The notes under the pieces were generated by a model. The model saw nothing but the letters and a program-made list of their open reading frames with translations. It did not search any database and was not told the origin of the DNA. A DNA stretch of 64,000 bases from Scalesia atractyloides (taxonomy: Eukaryota; Streptophyta; Magnoliopsida; Asterales; Asteraceae), in NCBI GenBank assembly GCA_947069175.1, contig CAMTDV010000013.1, positions 33,307,725 to 33,371,724 of the forward strand, read 5' to 3'. Shown piece after piece: positions 35,195 to 46,090 of this stretch. The position numbers were made by a program, and so were the translations under genes. Numbering within the stretch: the stretch's first letter is position 1; the number at the start of each line of letters is the position of its first letter.

Positions 35195-35410
35195 AATTGT
35201 GTAACATTCATCGTAAAACGGGTTCCAAAAACCCGCTCCGTTTAAAATTCAAGAATCTATTAAATGTGTTGCTTCACATTATATTGTGTTAGTTAATTTT
35301 TATGGTTGATAAATAAACTAGGTAGGTAATATATTAAAAAAATAAATAAATAAATAAGTCAAAATAATAATATAATAATAATAATAATAATAAAATAACA
35401 AAAAAATAAA

Positions 35411-35490
35411 GGGGGTGTGGACTACGGGTTTCGAACACGGGTCCTTACCCACACCAAACACACTCTACACCACTACACTACACACACAAC
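35411..35490 (-). other. Inverted tRNA-like segment with A and B boxes
   Basis: On the minus strand a perfect A-box consensus TAGTGTAGTGG (35480-35470) is followed 32 bases later by B-box TGTTCGAAACC (35437-35427, one mismatch), then a T-rich run. The partner in the other LTR (40871-40950) has a perfect B box GGTTCGAAACC at 40898-40888. I could not fold a full cloverleaf, so this is tRNA-like, not a tRNA gene. Confidence 0.65.
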
Positions 35491-36060
35491 TTAATTCAAT
35501 TTTAAAACAATTAAATTTTATACACAAACTGACACCGAGTCTGAAATTCAAAACACAGAACCTGTAACCGCCCCTGTTTCAAAAATCTCTCATAACCGTT
35601 TATGATGCCGCGATTTAACAATCATAACCAACAATCATCATCAATAAATCAGGCCGTTTTGCATAATTTCCGATTTCAACCAAAATCTAATCATGGATCT
35701 TAAAAGTTTGAAATTGAAACTGAAATCTTGTGTTTGACCACCCTCACTATAAATATCAGTAATCCAAACCTTTATACCTCGTTCATTTTCCTTTGAAATT
35801 CTACTTTTAACTCGCTGATCAAACCTCTCGCCGCCGGAATCAGCTGCAACTCGCCGGAGTTGATCACCGGAAAACCGGGGTTCTGTTTTCTAGTTGGTAT
35901 GAATCCCAAAAATCTTCTATATTTCTTGTTTAATTCATTTAGATTACATCAGTTAAACCAGAACAGCTAAAACTTATAACAGTCGAGTTCCGGGTTGAAA
36001 TTCATGAAGAAGATGAGTTTCAGCAGGAGATTAAAAGTAATAAGAATCGGGTTTTTAACC

Positions 36061-36480
36061 GGGTTAGACACACAGTCCAGTGGTGGACTGTGTGCAAACA
36101 TAATATTCACATCTCGAGTTCGAGTCCTGGTCAGTCCGTGTTGTTGAAATAAAAACCGGTTTCTTTTTAATTCAAATACGCTAACACTCAGATAGTTGTT
36201 AAGTATATTAAAAATTCTATTTCAATCGGGTTAGACACCCAGCCCAGTTGGTTCGGCTGGGTGCAAAACAACATAGAGATCGCGGGTTCGAGTCAGATCC
36301 TTCACACTGGTTCGCTCATTTAAATCCTTTTTAAATTAAATAATTTCTGATATATTCTAACAAGTATATAAGAATAATTAAAAATTGATTCCTTATGGGT
36401 TAGACACGTAGCTCAGTTGGAAGAGTTGCGTGCACGTGAACGGGAGGTCACAAGTTCGAGTCTCACCACACGCGGTCAAA
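36061..36480 (+). other. Three tandem tRNA-like modules in the LTR
   Basis: Units start at 36061, 36228 and 36397 (period 167-169 bp), each with GGGTTAGACAC and then an A-box-like word: CAGTCCAGTGG (36073), CAGCCCAGTTG (36240), TAGCTCAGTTG (36409, perfect). B-box-like words follow: AGTTCGAGTCC (36117), GGTTCGAGTCA (36285), AGTTCGAGTCT (36453). Spacers between units also share AT-rich text (CTTTTTAA...AATTAAAAATT). In the 3' LTR copy of unit three the D-arm pairs fully (GCTC/GAGC). Acceptor and T stems are poorly paired, so these look like tRNA-derived SINE-type heads, not functional tRNAs. Confidence 0.7.
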
Positions 36481-36495
36481 CATGTCAACGAACCG

Positions 36496-36519
36496 GTCAG
36501 ACCTGCTGTCAGGTCTGAC
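36496..36519 (+). terminator. Palindrome followed by T-runs (5' LTR only)
   Basis: Stem GTCAGACCTG/CAGGTCTGAC with loop CTGT, followed after a few bases by long T runs (36524 onwards). The position just after the third tRNA-like module is where a Pol III transcript would meet a T-run terminator. The 3' LTR lacks the palindrome (CTCGGTTGC there). The terminator role is speculation. Confidence 0.4.
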
Positions 36520-37514
36520 AAGGTTTTTAATTTTTTTTTTATTTTTTTTATTTTTTTTATTTTTTTATTTTTTATTTATTTTATTTAATATTTTTGTATT
36601 TATTTTTTAGTTATAAATCAATTAAAAACACTTAAGAACAAGATTATTTAGGTTTAAAAATCTCAATAAATACCACAAAAATAAACTAAAATCTAACAAA
36701 AAATATTAAATCAAAATATTAATTTTTATCGAATTATTGCGTTATTATCTAGTTAGTCTTCTTCGTCGGTTATATCCTCAATTCGTGCGCACTCTTCATC
36801 AATCAAGAAAAAGGCACCCACTGTGAGTGAATTCTTACAAATTCCCCTTTTTATTCATGTTTTGGGGTGTATCATGTTGTCATTTATACATTTCGTTTAT
36901 TCAAACCCTTGTGCTATTATCATTATATGAACTATCGTGTGATGTAAATGTTGTTTGTTATATTGCGAGTTTATATTCTTGTCAAGTTGCGTGCAAATCA
37001 TTCATTAGGCCCATCAGTTCCTCGTTGGAGACGAGTTGAGCATCAGGTGCCTCATTAGATCGGCTCCGTTTGATTGAGCCTTGATCTCATTGTTCATCAT
37101 TTGGTATGTGTGTGTGTGCATTAATTGATATTATGTGTTTTCTGGTTTAATTTACATATACGTATACCCATATTTGGTTATGCACCTTTTTATTCAAATA
37201 ACCAATATAACTAATTCTTTCAAATATTTAAATAAGATTCACTCGCCAACTTTTGTTGACCCAAAACCCTATTTTTACACATGATACAGGTGGACAGGTT
37301 GAAGCAAGGAACACATAGGAAATTGCCTTAGAAGAAAAATAAAGAAGTCATGAAAAATGTATTTGAACATGTTGTGTTTGTATGTTTATTGTAATTTCTT
37401 CTTTAAATAGAAATAATAAATATGAAACTTTATAGTAAATGTCATGAGCTTTGATAAAAAAAACCCAATCATGCCCCGACTACCATTTCCGCTGCAGGTC
37501 AGGGTGTGACAGAT

Positions 37515-37526
37515 TGGTATCAGAGC
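37515..37526 (+). other. Primer-binding site (tRNA-iMet) of gag-only gypsy
   Basis: TGGTATCAGAGC starts 3 nt after the 5' LTR end, matching the 3' end of initiator tRNA-Met and setting the plus orientation. Confidence 0.93.
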
Positions 37527-38354
37527 TTTTGACTATAGGGATATAGGATAGGTTATTAGACCCTTAGAGCCTATACTATAGTTGATTAGATTTTAATTGT
37601 TTATGTGGTTACATGCAAACTCATGATGTTTATTTGTTTCGTATTTATTACACACACACATGCATGCAAACACTTCCACTATCATTTTGCGTGATACTTA
37701 ATGAGTTATACTTGTTGTCAAACATAACATGCTTACATATACATTCATCACGCATATTGCAATGTTCACGTATTCAAATCATCCTCATATTTTCTTTATT
37801 CAAGATTTTGTGGTATTTTCGTTTTTCAATCTCCTCAAAGTAAGTTATACGACAGGCATGTAGTAACTGGAAGGGTACGAGTACCGGTAGTCGAAAGTCC
37901 TTTCTTGGTTGGCAATCGTATAAATCCAATATAACGGACTAGTTTGCCTACCTGGGGACCAACGATGAGAGTACGAAGGACCTATTAGGCCAAAGCATGC
38001 CACACCGAACGTCGCATGAACTAACCCCACTTTGAGTCGTCAATGTGTCTATACCAGGACACCCTCCGACCCTATACTTTGCAGTCATGTTTTACGATTT
38101 TCATTCGGGTGACGCAAGTGTTAACAGCCCAACACCAATGTGTACCCTACCAGAGCCCAGTAGTCATGGGGGCCCACATGACTACCAAGGCCAAGTAAGG
38201 GGACATATAGGAGCCCAAACATGAGCAAAGCCCAAGACATCCTATGGATGTAGCAAATTTATTTTCTTCATTTGTTTTGTGAATGTTCATTTCTAAATAC
38301 GACACATGACACCTAAAACGTCAAACTCATACTCTCGATACGTATTCCTTGTAG
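37527..38354 (+). other. Leader of gag-only gypsy element
   Basis: About 830 bp between PBS and gag ATG. I see no extended ORF and no leader protein like that of the element at 19706-31425. The 38100-38230 part is relatively GC-rich (CCAGAGCCCAGTAGTCATGG), possibly a packaging or structured RNA region. Confidence 0.4.
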
Positions 38355-39688
38355 ATGTCTTCTAGTCACCCTCGTAGAGGTAGGAGATCAGGAAAATTCC
38401 GCGAGCGCATGGCTGCCCAAATCACTCAACAAATGGCCGCCGTAATACACAACATCGTAGTTCAAATCCAACAAGCCCTTGTCGCCAATCCTATCACTCC
38501 AACCAATCTAGAAGGACAAAATGTTGCCAAACCTCCTCTCAACACCACTAAATGCACCTACAAGCATTTCAAATCCTGCGATCCTCCAAAATATGAAGGG
38601 ACTGAAGGTGTCACCGCTCTCATCCATTGGTTTGAGGAGATGGAAAACACTTTTTTTAATTGCGACTGCCCCGATGATCGCAAGGTGCGATATGCTACCG
38701 GTCGTTTGTTCGGGTAGCACTTACATGGTGGAATACAAAGAAGGCTAAGCGAGGTGCTGAGGATGCTATGACTTTGACTTGGGAAGAGTTGAGGGAGATC
38801 ATAACAAGACGTTTCTGTCCAAGAAGTGAAATCAAGAAATTAGAAGATGAGTTCTACTCTTTGAAACAAAAGGAGGGCGACCACACCACATACAACAAGA
38901 GATTCCTTGAGTTGAATCAGATGGTCCCCAACTTGTTCACTCCCCTCTACCGTTTGATCGAGCACTACATTCGAGGTCTTCCTTCAAAAATTCAAGACCC
39001 TGTAATAAGTACCACACCTGCAACTTTGGAAGCGGCAATGGAGTTTGCTACAGAGCTCACCGAAAACCACATAGGGAATAAAGACTTCAAGGAGGAGAAG
39101 AAAAAGGATAAAGCATCAAACGAAACCTCAAACTCAACCCAGACCGAATCCTCTTCTCAACCCACTCCTAAGAGAAAACGAGATGGGCAAAATTCCGCTG
39201 TCACCCAAGGCAATCAACCAGCTCCACAAGCCGTACCCCTCCAAACTATCCCAATCACTCAAGTAGCACCCAACACTACTTACCCAATTAAGAAACCTTA
39301 CATTGGACCTCACGCTCAATGCAACACTGTTTTTATCACCATCCATCTACCGTACCTTGTCGACTATGTGCTAATTGTGGGCGTTATGGTCATTTGAGCA
39401 AAACTTGTCGCACCCCTCAAAACCAAGCTTCACCCTACCCAAAACATGATCCAATCATATCAACAACCCCAATACCCCATGTTTCCACATGTTCAAGCTT
39501 GCTTTAATTGTGGGGACCCTACCCATTTTAGAAACACGTGCCCTCGATTGGTTAACATCATAAACGCCCAAGCTCATAACCAAGCAAATCAAGAAAACCC
39601 AGCACTACCACCAGCAAGAGGAAGAGCTTACAACATCAACGCCAATCCTATTGAAGATAATAACGGCCCAAACGAACAACCCAACTAG
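38355..39688 (+). pseudogene. Gag of gag-only gypsy element, two zinc knuckles
   Basis: Start MSSSHPRRGRRSGKFRERMA. The capsid part reads FKSCDPPKYEGTEGVTALIH and WFEEMENTFFNCDCPDDRKV. A frameshift at about 38715 is followed by WEELREIITRRFCPRSEIKK, FLELNQMVPNLFTPL and YRLIEHYIRGLPSKIQ. A Thr/Ser/Gln-rich linker leads to CANCGRYGHLSKTC (39367-39408) and, in yet another frame, CFNCGDPTHFRNTC (39500-39541), ending in PPARGRAYNINANP. Paired CCHC knuckles are usual for this plant gypsy branch. Three frames are needed to read it, so this copy cannot make full Gag. Confidence 0.88.
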
Positions 39689-40483
39689 CCTTCCCTCACC
39701 AAGAATCAAGACTCAACTCCAACCGTCTAGTTCTTAATGTTTCTCTCAATCTGTACGTATCCCAGTTATAAATTGGGAATTTATGTATCCAAGAATTTTA
39801 ATGCGAATTGATATTACAGTTTTGTTACTCATTGATTTAACTTTCATATCATCATACACCACGACGTATCTCGATCTCATCATTTAAAGAAGTTGGGTTG
39901 TGTCTCACTTTTTCATAGACTGACCCCTTCATCATAACAAACGAGAGAGGTACTTTCGTCATTCAGTCATGTATTCTTTCAGATTTGGGACTCAAGCTTT
40001 GGCTGTTGTGTTTGTTTTGTAGATTTTAGAATCACATAGAACTAATCATAACTTACTGACAAAGCCAATGAAAATTTGACAAGAATATGGTGGATACGCC
40101 GCTGGTACTTCCTATATATAAGTATTCTTGTCAAAGGATCAAAAGCATTGTCAGGCGGTTATGAGAAGTTCCGTGTAGATTTTAATATCGTCATGGTTGA
40201 AGTTTTGTTTAATGATATAACCTTATCTTTTCAAACGTATCAATTCTCTCAAAACTCTTATGCATGAGATCATACCTAGTCAATCAACTCTGTTTATCCA
40301 TGTTCCGCATTTTTTATACTTTAGGCATCAAAAAGCGATTCCTATAGCAGGGTATTCAACCCCTACTAAGAACGTTACCACCTCATTTAAAACTCAAAAT
40401 TTCACACTCCTCTGGTTATGAAATCGTCAAATCCAAGCATCACACCTCAGTTTTCTATTAATAGATATTCAAACTTTTGTCAG
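39689..40483 (+). other. Pol-less region of the gag-only gypsy element
   Basis: Here pol would normally occupy several kilobases, yet none of the protease, RT, RNase H or integrase motifs is found in any frame. There is a near-palindromic GACAAGAATA/TATTCTTGTC pair at 40078 and 40121 enclosing about 40 bp. Nothing else is recognised. Confidence 0.6.
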
Positions 40484-40549
40484 AATCAAAAGCGAGAACC
40501 TGAGTTTACTTGGGAACGTGAAGATTTAATGCTCGGAAAATACCTGTAA
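40484..40549 (+). pseudogene. Remnant of gypsy pol C-terminus
   Basis: A 21-codon piece reads NQKREPEFTWEREDLM and ends in GKYL before TAA, the conserved tail of chromovirus pol (compare EFTWEREDQMKSKYPHLF near 22840). It marks the 3' end of a pol gene whose remainder is deleted. Confidence 0.85.
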
Positions 40550-40595
40550 CTTACCCAATTACAACTTCTACCTAAATTTCGGGACGAAATTTCTA

Positions 40596-40609
40596 AAAGT
40601 AGGGGATAC
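40596..40609 (+). other. Polypurine tract of gag-only gypsy
   Basis: AAAAGTAGGGGATA immediately precedes the 3' LTR, preceded by the usual TTTCGGGACGAAATTTCT block. Confidence 0.85.
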
Positions 40610-40801
40610 TGTAACATTCGTCGTAAAACGGGTTCCAAAAACCCGCTCCGTTTAAAATTCAAGAATCTATTAAATGTTTTACTTCGCATTATATTGTGTT
40701 AGTTAATTTTTATGGTTGATAAATAAACTAGGTAGGTAATATATTAAAAAAATAATAATAAATAAATAAATAAATAAAACCAATAAATAAAAGTCAAAAT
40801 A

Positions 40802-40836
<35 letters not shown>

Positions 40837-42926
40837 TATAATAATAATAATAATAAATAACAAAAAATAAAGGGGGTGTGGACTATGGGTTTCGAACCCG
40901 GGTCCTTACCCACACCAAACACACTCTACACCACTACACTATACACAACTTAATTCAAATCTAAAACAATTAAATTTTATACACAAACTGACACCGAGTC
41001 TGAAATTCAAAACACAGAACCTGTAACCGCCCCTGTTTCAAAAATCTCTCATAACCGTTTATGATGCCGCGATTTAACAATCATAACCAACAATCATCAT
41101 CAATAAATCAGGCCGTTTTGCATAATTTCCGTTTTCAACCGAAATCTAATCATGGATCTTAAAAGTTTGAAATTGAAACTGAAATCTTGTGTTTGACCAC
41201 TCTCACTATAAATATCAGTAATCCACACCTTTATACCTCGCTCATTTTCCTTTGAAATTCTACTTTTAACTCGCTGATCAAACCTCTCGCCGCCGGAATC
41301 AGCTGCAACTCGCCGGAGTTGATCACCGGAAAACCGGGGTTCTGTTTTCCAGTTGGTAGGAATCCCAAAACTCTTCTATATTTCTTTTTTAATTCGTTTA
41401 GATTACATCAGTTAAACCAGAACAGTTAAAATTTATAACAGTCGAGTTCCGGGTTGAAATTCATGAAGAAGATGAGTTTCAGCAGGTGACTTAAAAGTAA
41501 TAAGAATCGGGTTTTTAACCGGGTTAGACACACAGTCCAGTGGTGGACTGTGTGCAAACATAATATTCACATCCCGAGTTCGAGTCCTGGTCAGTCCGTG
41601 TTGTTGAAATAAAAACTGGTTTCTTTTTAATTCAAATACGCTAACACTCAGATAGTTGTTAAGTATATTAAAAATTCTATTTCAATCGGCTTAGACACCC
41701 AGCCCAGTTGGTTGGGCTGGGTGCAAAACAACATAGAGATCGCGGGTTCGAGTCAGATCCTTCACACTGGTTCGCTCATTTAAATCCTTTTTAAATTAAA
41801 TAATTTCTGATATATTCTAACAAGTATATAAGAATAATTAAAAATTGATTCCTTATGGGTTAGACACGTAGCTCAGTTGGAAGAGCTGCGTGCACGTGAA
41901 CGGGAGGTCAAAAGTTCGAGTCTCACCACACGCGGTCAAACATGTCAACGAACGTCGACCTCTCGGTTGCAAGGTTTTTAAAATTTTTATTTATTTTATT
42001 TAATATTTTTGTATTTATTTTTTTTAGTTATAAATCAATTAAAAACACTTAAGAACAAGATTATTTAGGTTTAAAAATCTCAATAAATACCACAAAAATA
42101 ACCTAAAATCTAACAAAAAATATTAAATCAAAATATTAATTTTTATCGAATTATTGCGTTATAATCTAGGTTAGTCTTCTTCGTCGGTTATATCCTCAAT
42201 TCGTGCGCACTCTAATCAATCAAGAAAAAGGCACCCATTGTGAGTGAATTCTTACAAATTCCCCTTTTTATTCATGTTTTGGGGTGTATCATGTTGTCAT
42301 TTATACATTTCGTTTATTCAAACCCTTGTGCTATTACCATTATATGAACTATCGTGTGATGTAAATGTTGTTTGTTGTATTGCGAGTTTATATTCTTGTC
42401 AAGTTGCGTGCAAATCATTCATTAGGCCCATCAGTTCCTCGTTGGAGACGAGTTGAACATCAGGTGCCTCATTAGATCGGCTCCGTTTGATTGAGCCTTG
42501 ATCTCATTGTTCATCATTTGGTATGTATGTGTGTGCATTAATTGATATTATGTGTTTTCTGGTTTAATTTACATATACGTATACTCATATTTGGTTATGC
42601 ACCTTTTTATTCAAATAACCAATCTAACTAATTCTTTCAAATATTTAAATAAGATTCACTCGCCAAATTTTGTTGACCCAAAACCCTATTTTTACACATG
42701 ATACAAGTGGACAGGTTGAAGCAAGGAACACATAGGAAATTGCCTTAGAAGAAAAATAAAGAAGTCGTGAAAAATGTATTTGAACATGTTGTGTTTGTAT
42801 GTTTATTGTAATTTCTTCTTTAAATAGAAATAATAAATATGAAACTTTATAGTAAATGTCATCAGCTTTGATAAAAAAACCCAAGCATGTCCGACTACCA
42901 TTTCTGCTGCGGGTCAGGGTGTGACA
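40610..42926 (+). repeat. 3' LTR of gag-only gypsy element
   Basis: Close to the 5' LTR by eye, with differences in the TAA microsatellite, a few substitutions, and replacement of the 36496-36519 palindrome. The tRNA-like modules recur at 41521, 41688 and 41857, and the inverted one at 40871-40950. It ends GGGTGTGACA before the AATTG duplication. Confidence 0.93.
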
Positions 42927-44260
42927 AATTGCCGCCTTGTTATCTATGTAAATTGGCGTGTCAAGAAATTGCAGTCCAAAGTCTCTCATCTGCTGTTGTA
43001 TCCATAGAATCTGGGAACACAGCTGGATGCTGAAATGTAATTAGTTTCACAGGTAGAGAGAGCGACCGTGGCCCGTTTCTTGCATTGCCATGTTAGCAAA
43101 CGGGTTCCAAAAAACTGGCAACTAGCCGTTGTAGATTTAACGTTAAGCTTGCAGCATCCGAAATCAGAATCTCAATAACCCGTGAGATTGAAGTCGTCAT
43201 AACGTGGATACCACAAGCCGGTGCTTGGGCATCCTTTTAAGTAGCGCATGATCCTCTTAATGGCTGACAAATGTGAATTTCTTGGATTAGACTGATAACA
43301 GGCACAGAGGCAAGTAGGATACATGATATCAGGTCTTGAAACTGTAAGATACATCAAGGATCCGATCATGGAGCGATATAATGTTTCATTGACTTTGACT
43401 CCATGAACGTCTGGACAAATGCCTGATTGGTGGCGAATGGAGTTGATGCCTGTTTAGTTCCTGACATGTCAAATTTCTCAAACACGTTATGAACATACAC
43501 GTCTGATGAATGAAGATACCATTAGGCAATTGCTCGACCTGAAGTCCTAAGAAGAGCTTCATCTCCCCCATAGTACTCATTTCGAATTTTCTCTTCATGA
43601 TTTCTTCGAAGTCTTTGCACAGTTTCTCATTTGTCAATCCAAAGATGATATCATCCACATAAATTTGTACCATAATCAGATGTCCGTCTACTTCCTTTGT
43701 CAAGAGGGTACAGTCTACTGTTCCTCTAAAAAAGCCGTTGTCCAGAAGATGTCTTGAAAGCATCTCATACAAGGCTCTCGGGGCCTGGTGTAGACCATAT
43801 AACGCCTTGTTCAAAAGGTAGACTTTATCCTTGTGTATCGGATCGACAAACCCCGGTGGTTGGCCGACATACACCTCCTTTTTTACTTTACCATAAAGGA
43901 AAGCAGATTTAACGTCCAACTGGTACACCTTGAAACTTTCAACGATGCAAAGGCCAGGAAAATGCGAATAGCTTCAAGACGTGCGACAGGGGTGTAGACT
44001 TCATTGTAGTCTATCCCTTCTTGCTGATGAAAGTCTTGGACTACGAGCCAAGCTTTGTTTCTGACCACAATACCTTTATCATATCTCTTACACTTGAAGA
44101 CCCACCATGCATTTATCTTCTTGTGATTGTCAGGCAGATCAACAAGTTTCAAGACTCCAAGTTTCTGGAATTGCAAGAGTTCGTCTTGCATTACCTCCAC
44201 CCAGCTTTCTTCTTTTAAAGCATCTTTCCATGATCCAGGTTCAACCTGTGAAACAAACAA
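42927..44260 (-). pseudogene. Copia reverse transcriptase and RNase H N-terminal part
   Basis: Minus-strand reading: EPGSWKDALKEESWVEVMQD, WWVFKCKRYDKGIVVRNKA, YNEVYTPVARLEAIRI, then in the next frame YQLDVKSAFLYGKVKKEVYV, ALYGLHQAPRALYEML and the catalytic YVDDIIFG (in 43928-43386). A third frame holds IGSLMYLTVSRPDIMY and AIKRIMRYLKG, and the last part FLDTPIYIDNKAA runs to the insertion of the gypsy element at 42926. YVDD and DNKAA are standard copia RT and RNase H motifs. At least three frameshifts are present. Confidence 0.9.
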
Positions 44261-44824
44261 CTATTAGAAAATCTGGTTTGAAGTGGAGCAATTTTTGTAT
44301 AAAAGCAACTTAGATCCTGATTGATCTGATTTCGAGTTTTCGCTTCGGTTTGTAAGTCGCCAATGATATTCTTCGACGGATGGTAAGATAGTGTTCTTGG
44401 AATCACTTCGCTTAGAACATCTACTTGACTTTGCAGATTCGTGACAACTTCATTAGCAACCTGTTCAGAGGATGTAGCTTCATTTTTGTTATTGGATTCA
44501 TCAGCTTGAGTGTTCAGAAAGCTTTGAATTTGCTCTGATCCTTTCGGAACTCGTTCCTCCATCATCAAAAGTAGTTTCACGATTAGAGTCGGCATTAACT
44601 GGCTGATAGGAAGATGGTTCAACAACATTCAAAATTGGTTCAACTATAGGTGCTTGCTGAGAGTTGCTTGGATGCGAAATCACCAATGGTCTGGACATCT
44701 GTTCTTGATTTGAGATTTGGTGTTGTTGATAAAGCAAGACAAGCTCTTCTTTAGAAGGTACGTCGGGTAAATTAAACGAGCTCCACATCCCGTCGTAGTT
44801 GAACAGCCAAGGATCACTAGGTTT
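44261..44824 (-). pseudogene. Copia integrase-RT linker
   Basis: Between integrase and RT the minus strand reads Ser/Gln/Asn-rich text (YQQHQISNQEQMSRPLVISH, then ADESNNKNEATSSEQVANEV), typical of the variable linker of copia pol. Frames change at about 44550 and 44630. No domain is expected here. Confidence 0.65.
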
Positions 44825-45797
44825 TTATGTAGGTGTGGTATACTTCTGGCAATCAACATGTTGTGCTAGAATAACCTGGTTTAGACTCGGCAAGAAGACT
44901 CTCCTTTGCGGACTAGCATACCCTACGAAAAATCCTTTCAAGGATCTGGCCCCAAATTTACCGTCCGGGTCTAGAACAATACACGACGATCCAAATGGTT
45001 CCAAGAACACTAGATTCGGCTTTCGTCGGTTCTGTAGTTCAAAACAGGTCTTGTTGGGAGGCTTGAGTGTCAAAACACGGTTAAGGGTGTAACACACAGA
45101 TGCAACGGCTTCGCTCCAGAAATTGATAGGTAGTTTTGAATCAGCAAGCATTGTTCTTGCGGTCTCAATTAGTGTGCGATTCTTGCGTTCAGCTATCCAT
45201 TTTGTTGAGGAGTATAAGGGGCACTGAGTTCGTGAAGAACACCCTAGCATTGCAGAATTCAAGCATTTTCTTGTTCTTAAACTCAGTACCATTATCACTT
45301 CGGATTCTCTTGATTGGCAAGTGATATAGGTTTTCCAGCTTTCGAAAGAGAATCATAAGATTTTCAAAAGTTTCATCATTACTTTCTTGAAAGAAAACCT
45401 ATGAAAATCTTGAGAAGTAATCTATCACGACTAGGCAGTATAGATCTCCAAAAATACTTTTCACGTTAACTGGTCCAAAGAGATCCATATGAAGCCTTTT
45501 GAGTGGAAGCTTGATGGAGTGAAGAAACTTTCTCGGGTGTGATTTCTTGTGCTGCTTCCCCTTTTTGTAGCTTAGACAATCATCTGATAAGTGAAAATTC
45601 TTGAGATTAACACTCTCCACTAGGTCGTTATGCACTAAATAGTTCATCTTTCTTAGGTGAATGTGCCCCATCTTACGATGCCATAGAATAGACTCTTTCT
45701 CGGTAGCTTTAGATATAAAGCATTGAACCATCTTTGAAGTAGTGGATGCAACGCTCATGTCTAAGACATAAAGATCATTCTCTCGTGGAGCGCGCAT
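44825..45797 (-). pseudogene. Copia integrase
   Basis: Begins with the GAG-pre-integrase and HHCC region (ILWHRKMGHIHLRKMNYL, then a degenerate CLSYKKGKQHKKS where the second Cys of CxxC is Tyr). The first catalytic Asp follows in LHMDLFGPVNVKSIFG, and VVIDYFSRF ends the frame at 45399. After frame breaks comes the second Asp region (GTEFKNKKMLEF-like, about 45300-45240), then the Glu in AERKNRTLIETARTML, and the end GKFGARSLKGFFVGYA. It would insert the cDNA. It is broken by frameshifts between 45399 and 45298. Confidence 0.88.
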
Positions 45798-46090
45798 GAG
45801 GATCCACTCCTGGGAATTTTGAATCCCGGTTTAAGAATTAAGCATTCCTTTTCGTTGAAGTGGGTAGTGAATTTTTTGTCACAAATTTGCGAGATACTCA
45901 ACAAGTTGTTCTCAAGCTCAGCGATATAGTTCACTTTGTCGAATGATACGACTCCGTTAGTGAGAATACCTTCACCCACGATCCTGCCGCCTTGTGTTCT
46001 AGCAAACCCAACATATCCTCCTCGGATGGCTTTCACATCGTTCAATAAACAAAGCATCCCTGTCATGTGTCGAGAAGCTCCACTGTCCAT
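45798..46090 (-). pseudogene. Copia aspartic protease
   Basis: Active-site motif MDSGASRHMTGM at the start of the 46090 frame, followed by GGYVGFARTQGGRIVGEGIL and NYIAELENNLLSISQICDKK, the usual copia protease to GAG-pre-integrase order. A frameshift near 45770 separates it from the integrase frame. Confidence 0.88.

Larger units (their letters stand above)
35200..37511 (+). repeat. 5' LTR of gag-only gypsy element
   Basis: It runs TGTAACATTCATCG to GGGTGTGACA. It contains an inverted tRNA-like segment (35411-35490), three tandem tRNA-like modules (36061-36480), TAA and T-rich runs, and a 10-bp-stem palindrome at 36496-36519 that the 3' LTR lacks. Confidence 0.93.
35200..42926 (+). mobile_element. 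Gag-only gypsy element nested in copia RNase H
   Basis: Two ~2.3-kb LTRs (35200-37511 and 40610-42926) are flanked by AATTG at 35195-35199 and 42927-42931. The internal region is only 3098 bp: PBS, gag, about 800 bp of noncoding DNA, a 22-codon remnant of the pol tail, and a polypurine tract. RT, RNase H and integrase are absent. With intact ends and TSD, it either moved as a non-autonomous element using enzymes in trans or lost pol after insertion. The LTRs carry tRNA-like modules. Confidence 0.92.

Noticed and set aside
36397..36480. A true tRNA gene at the third tRNA-like module
   Set aside because: A and B boxes are good, but acceptor and T stems do not pair and no anticodon arm could be formed with confidence.
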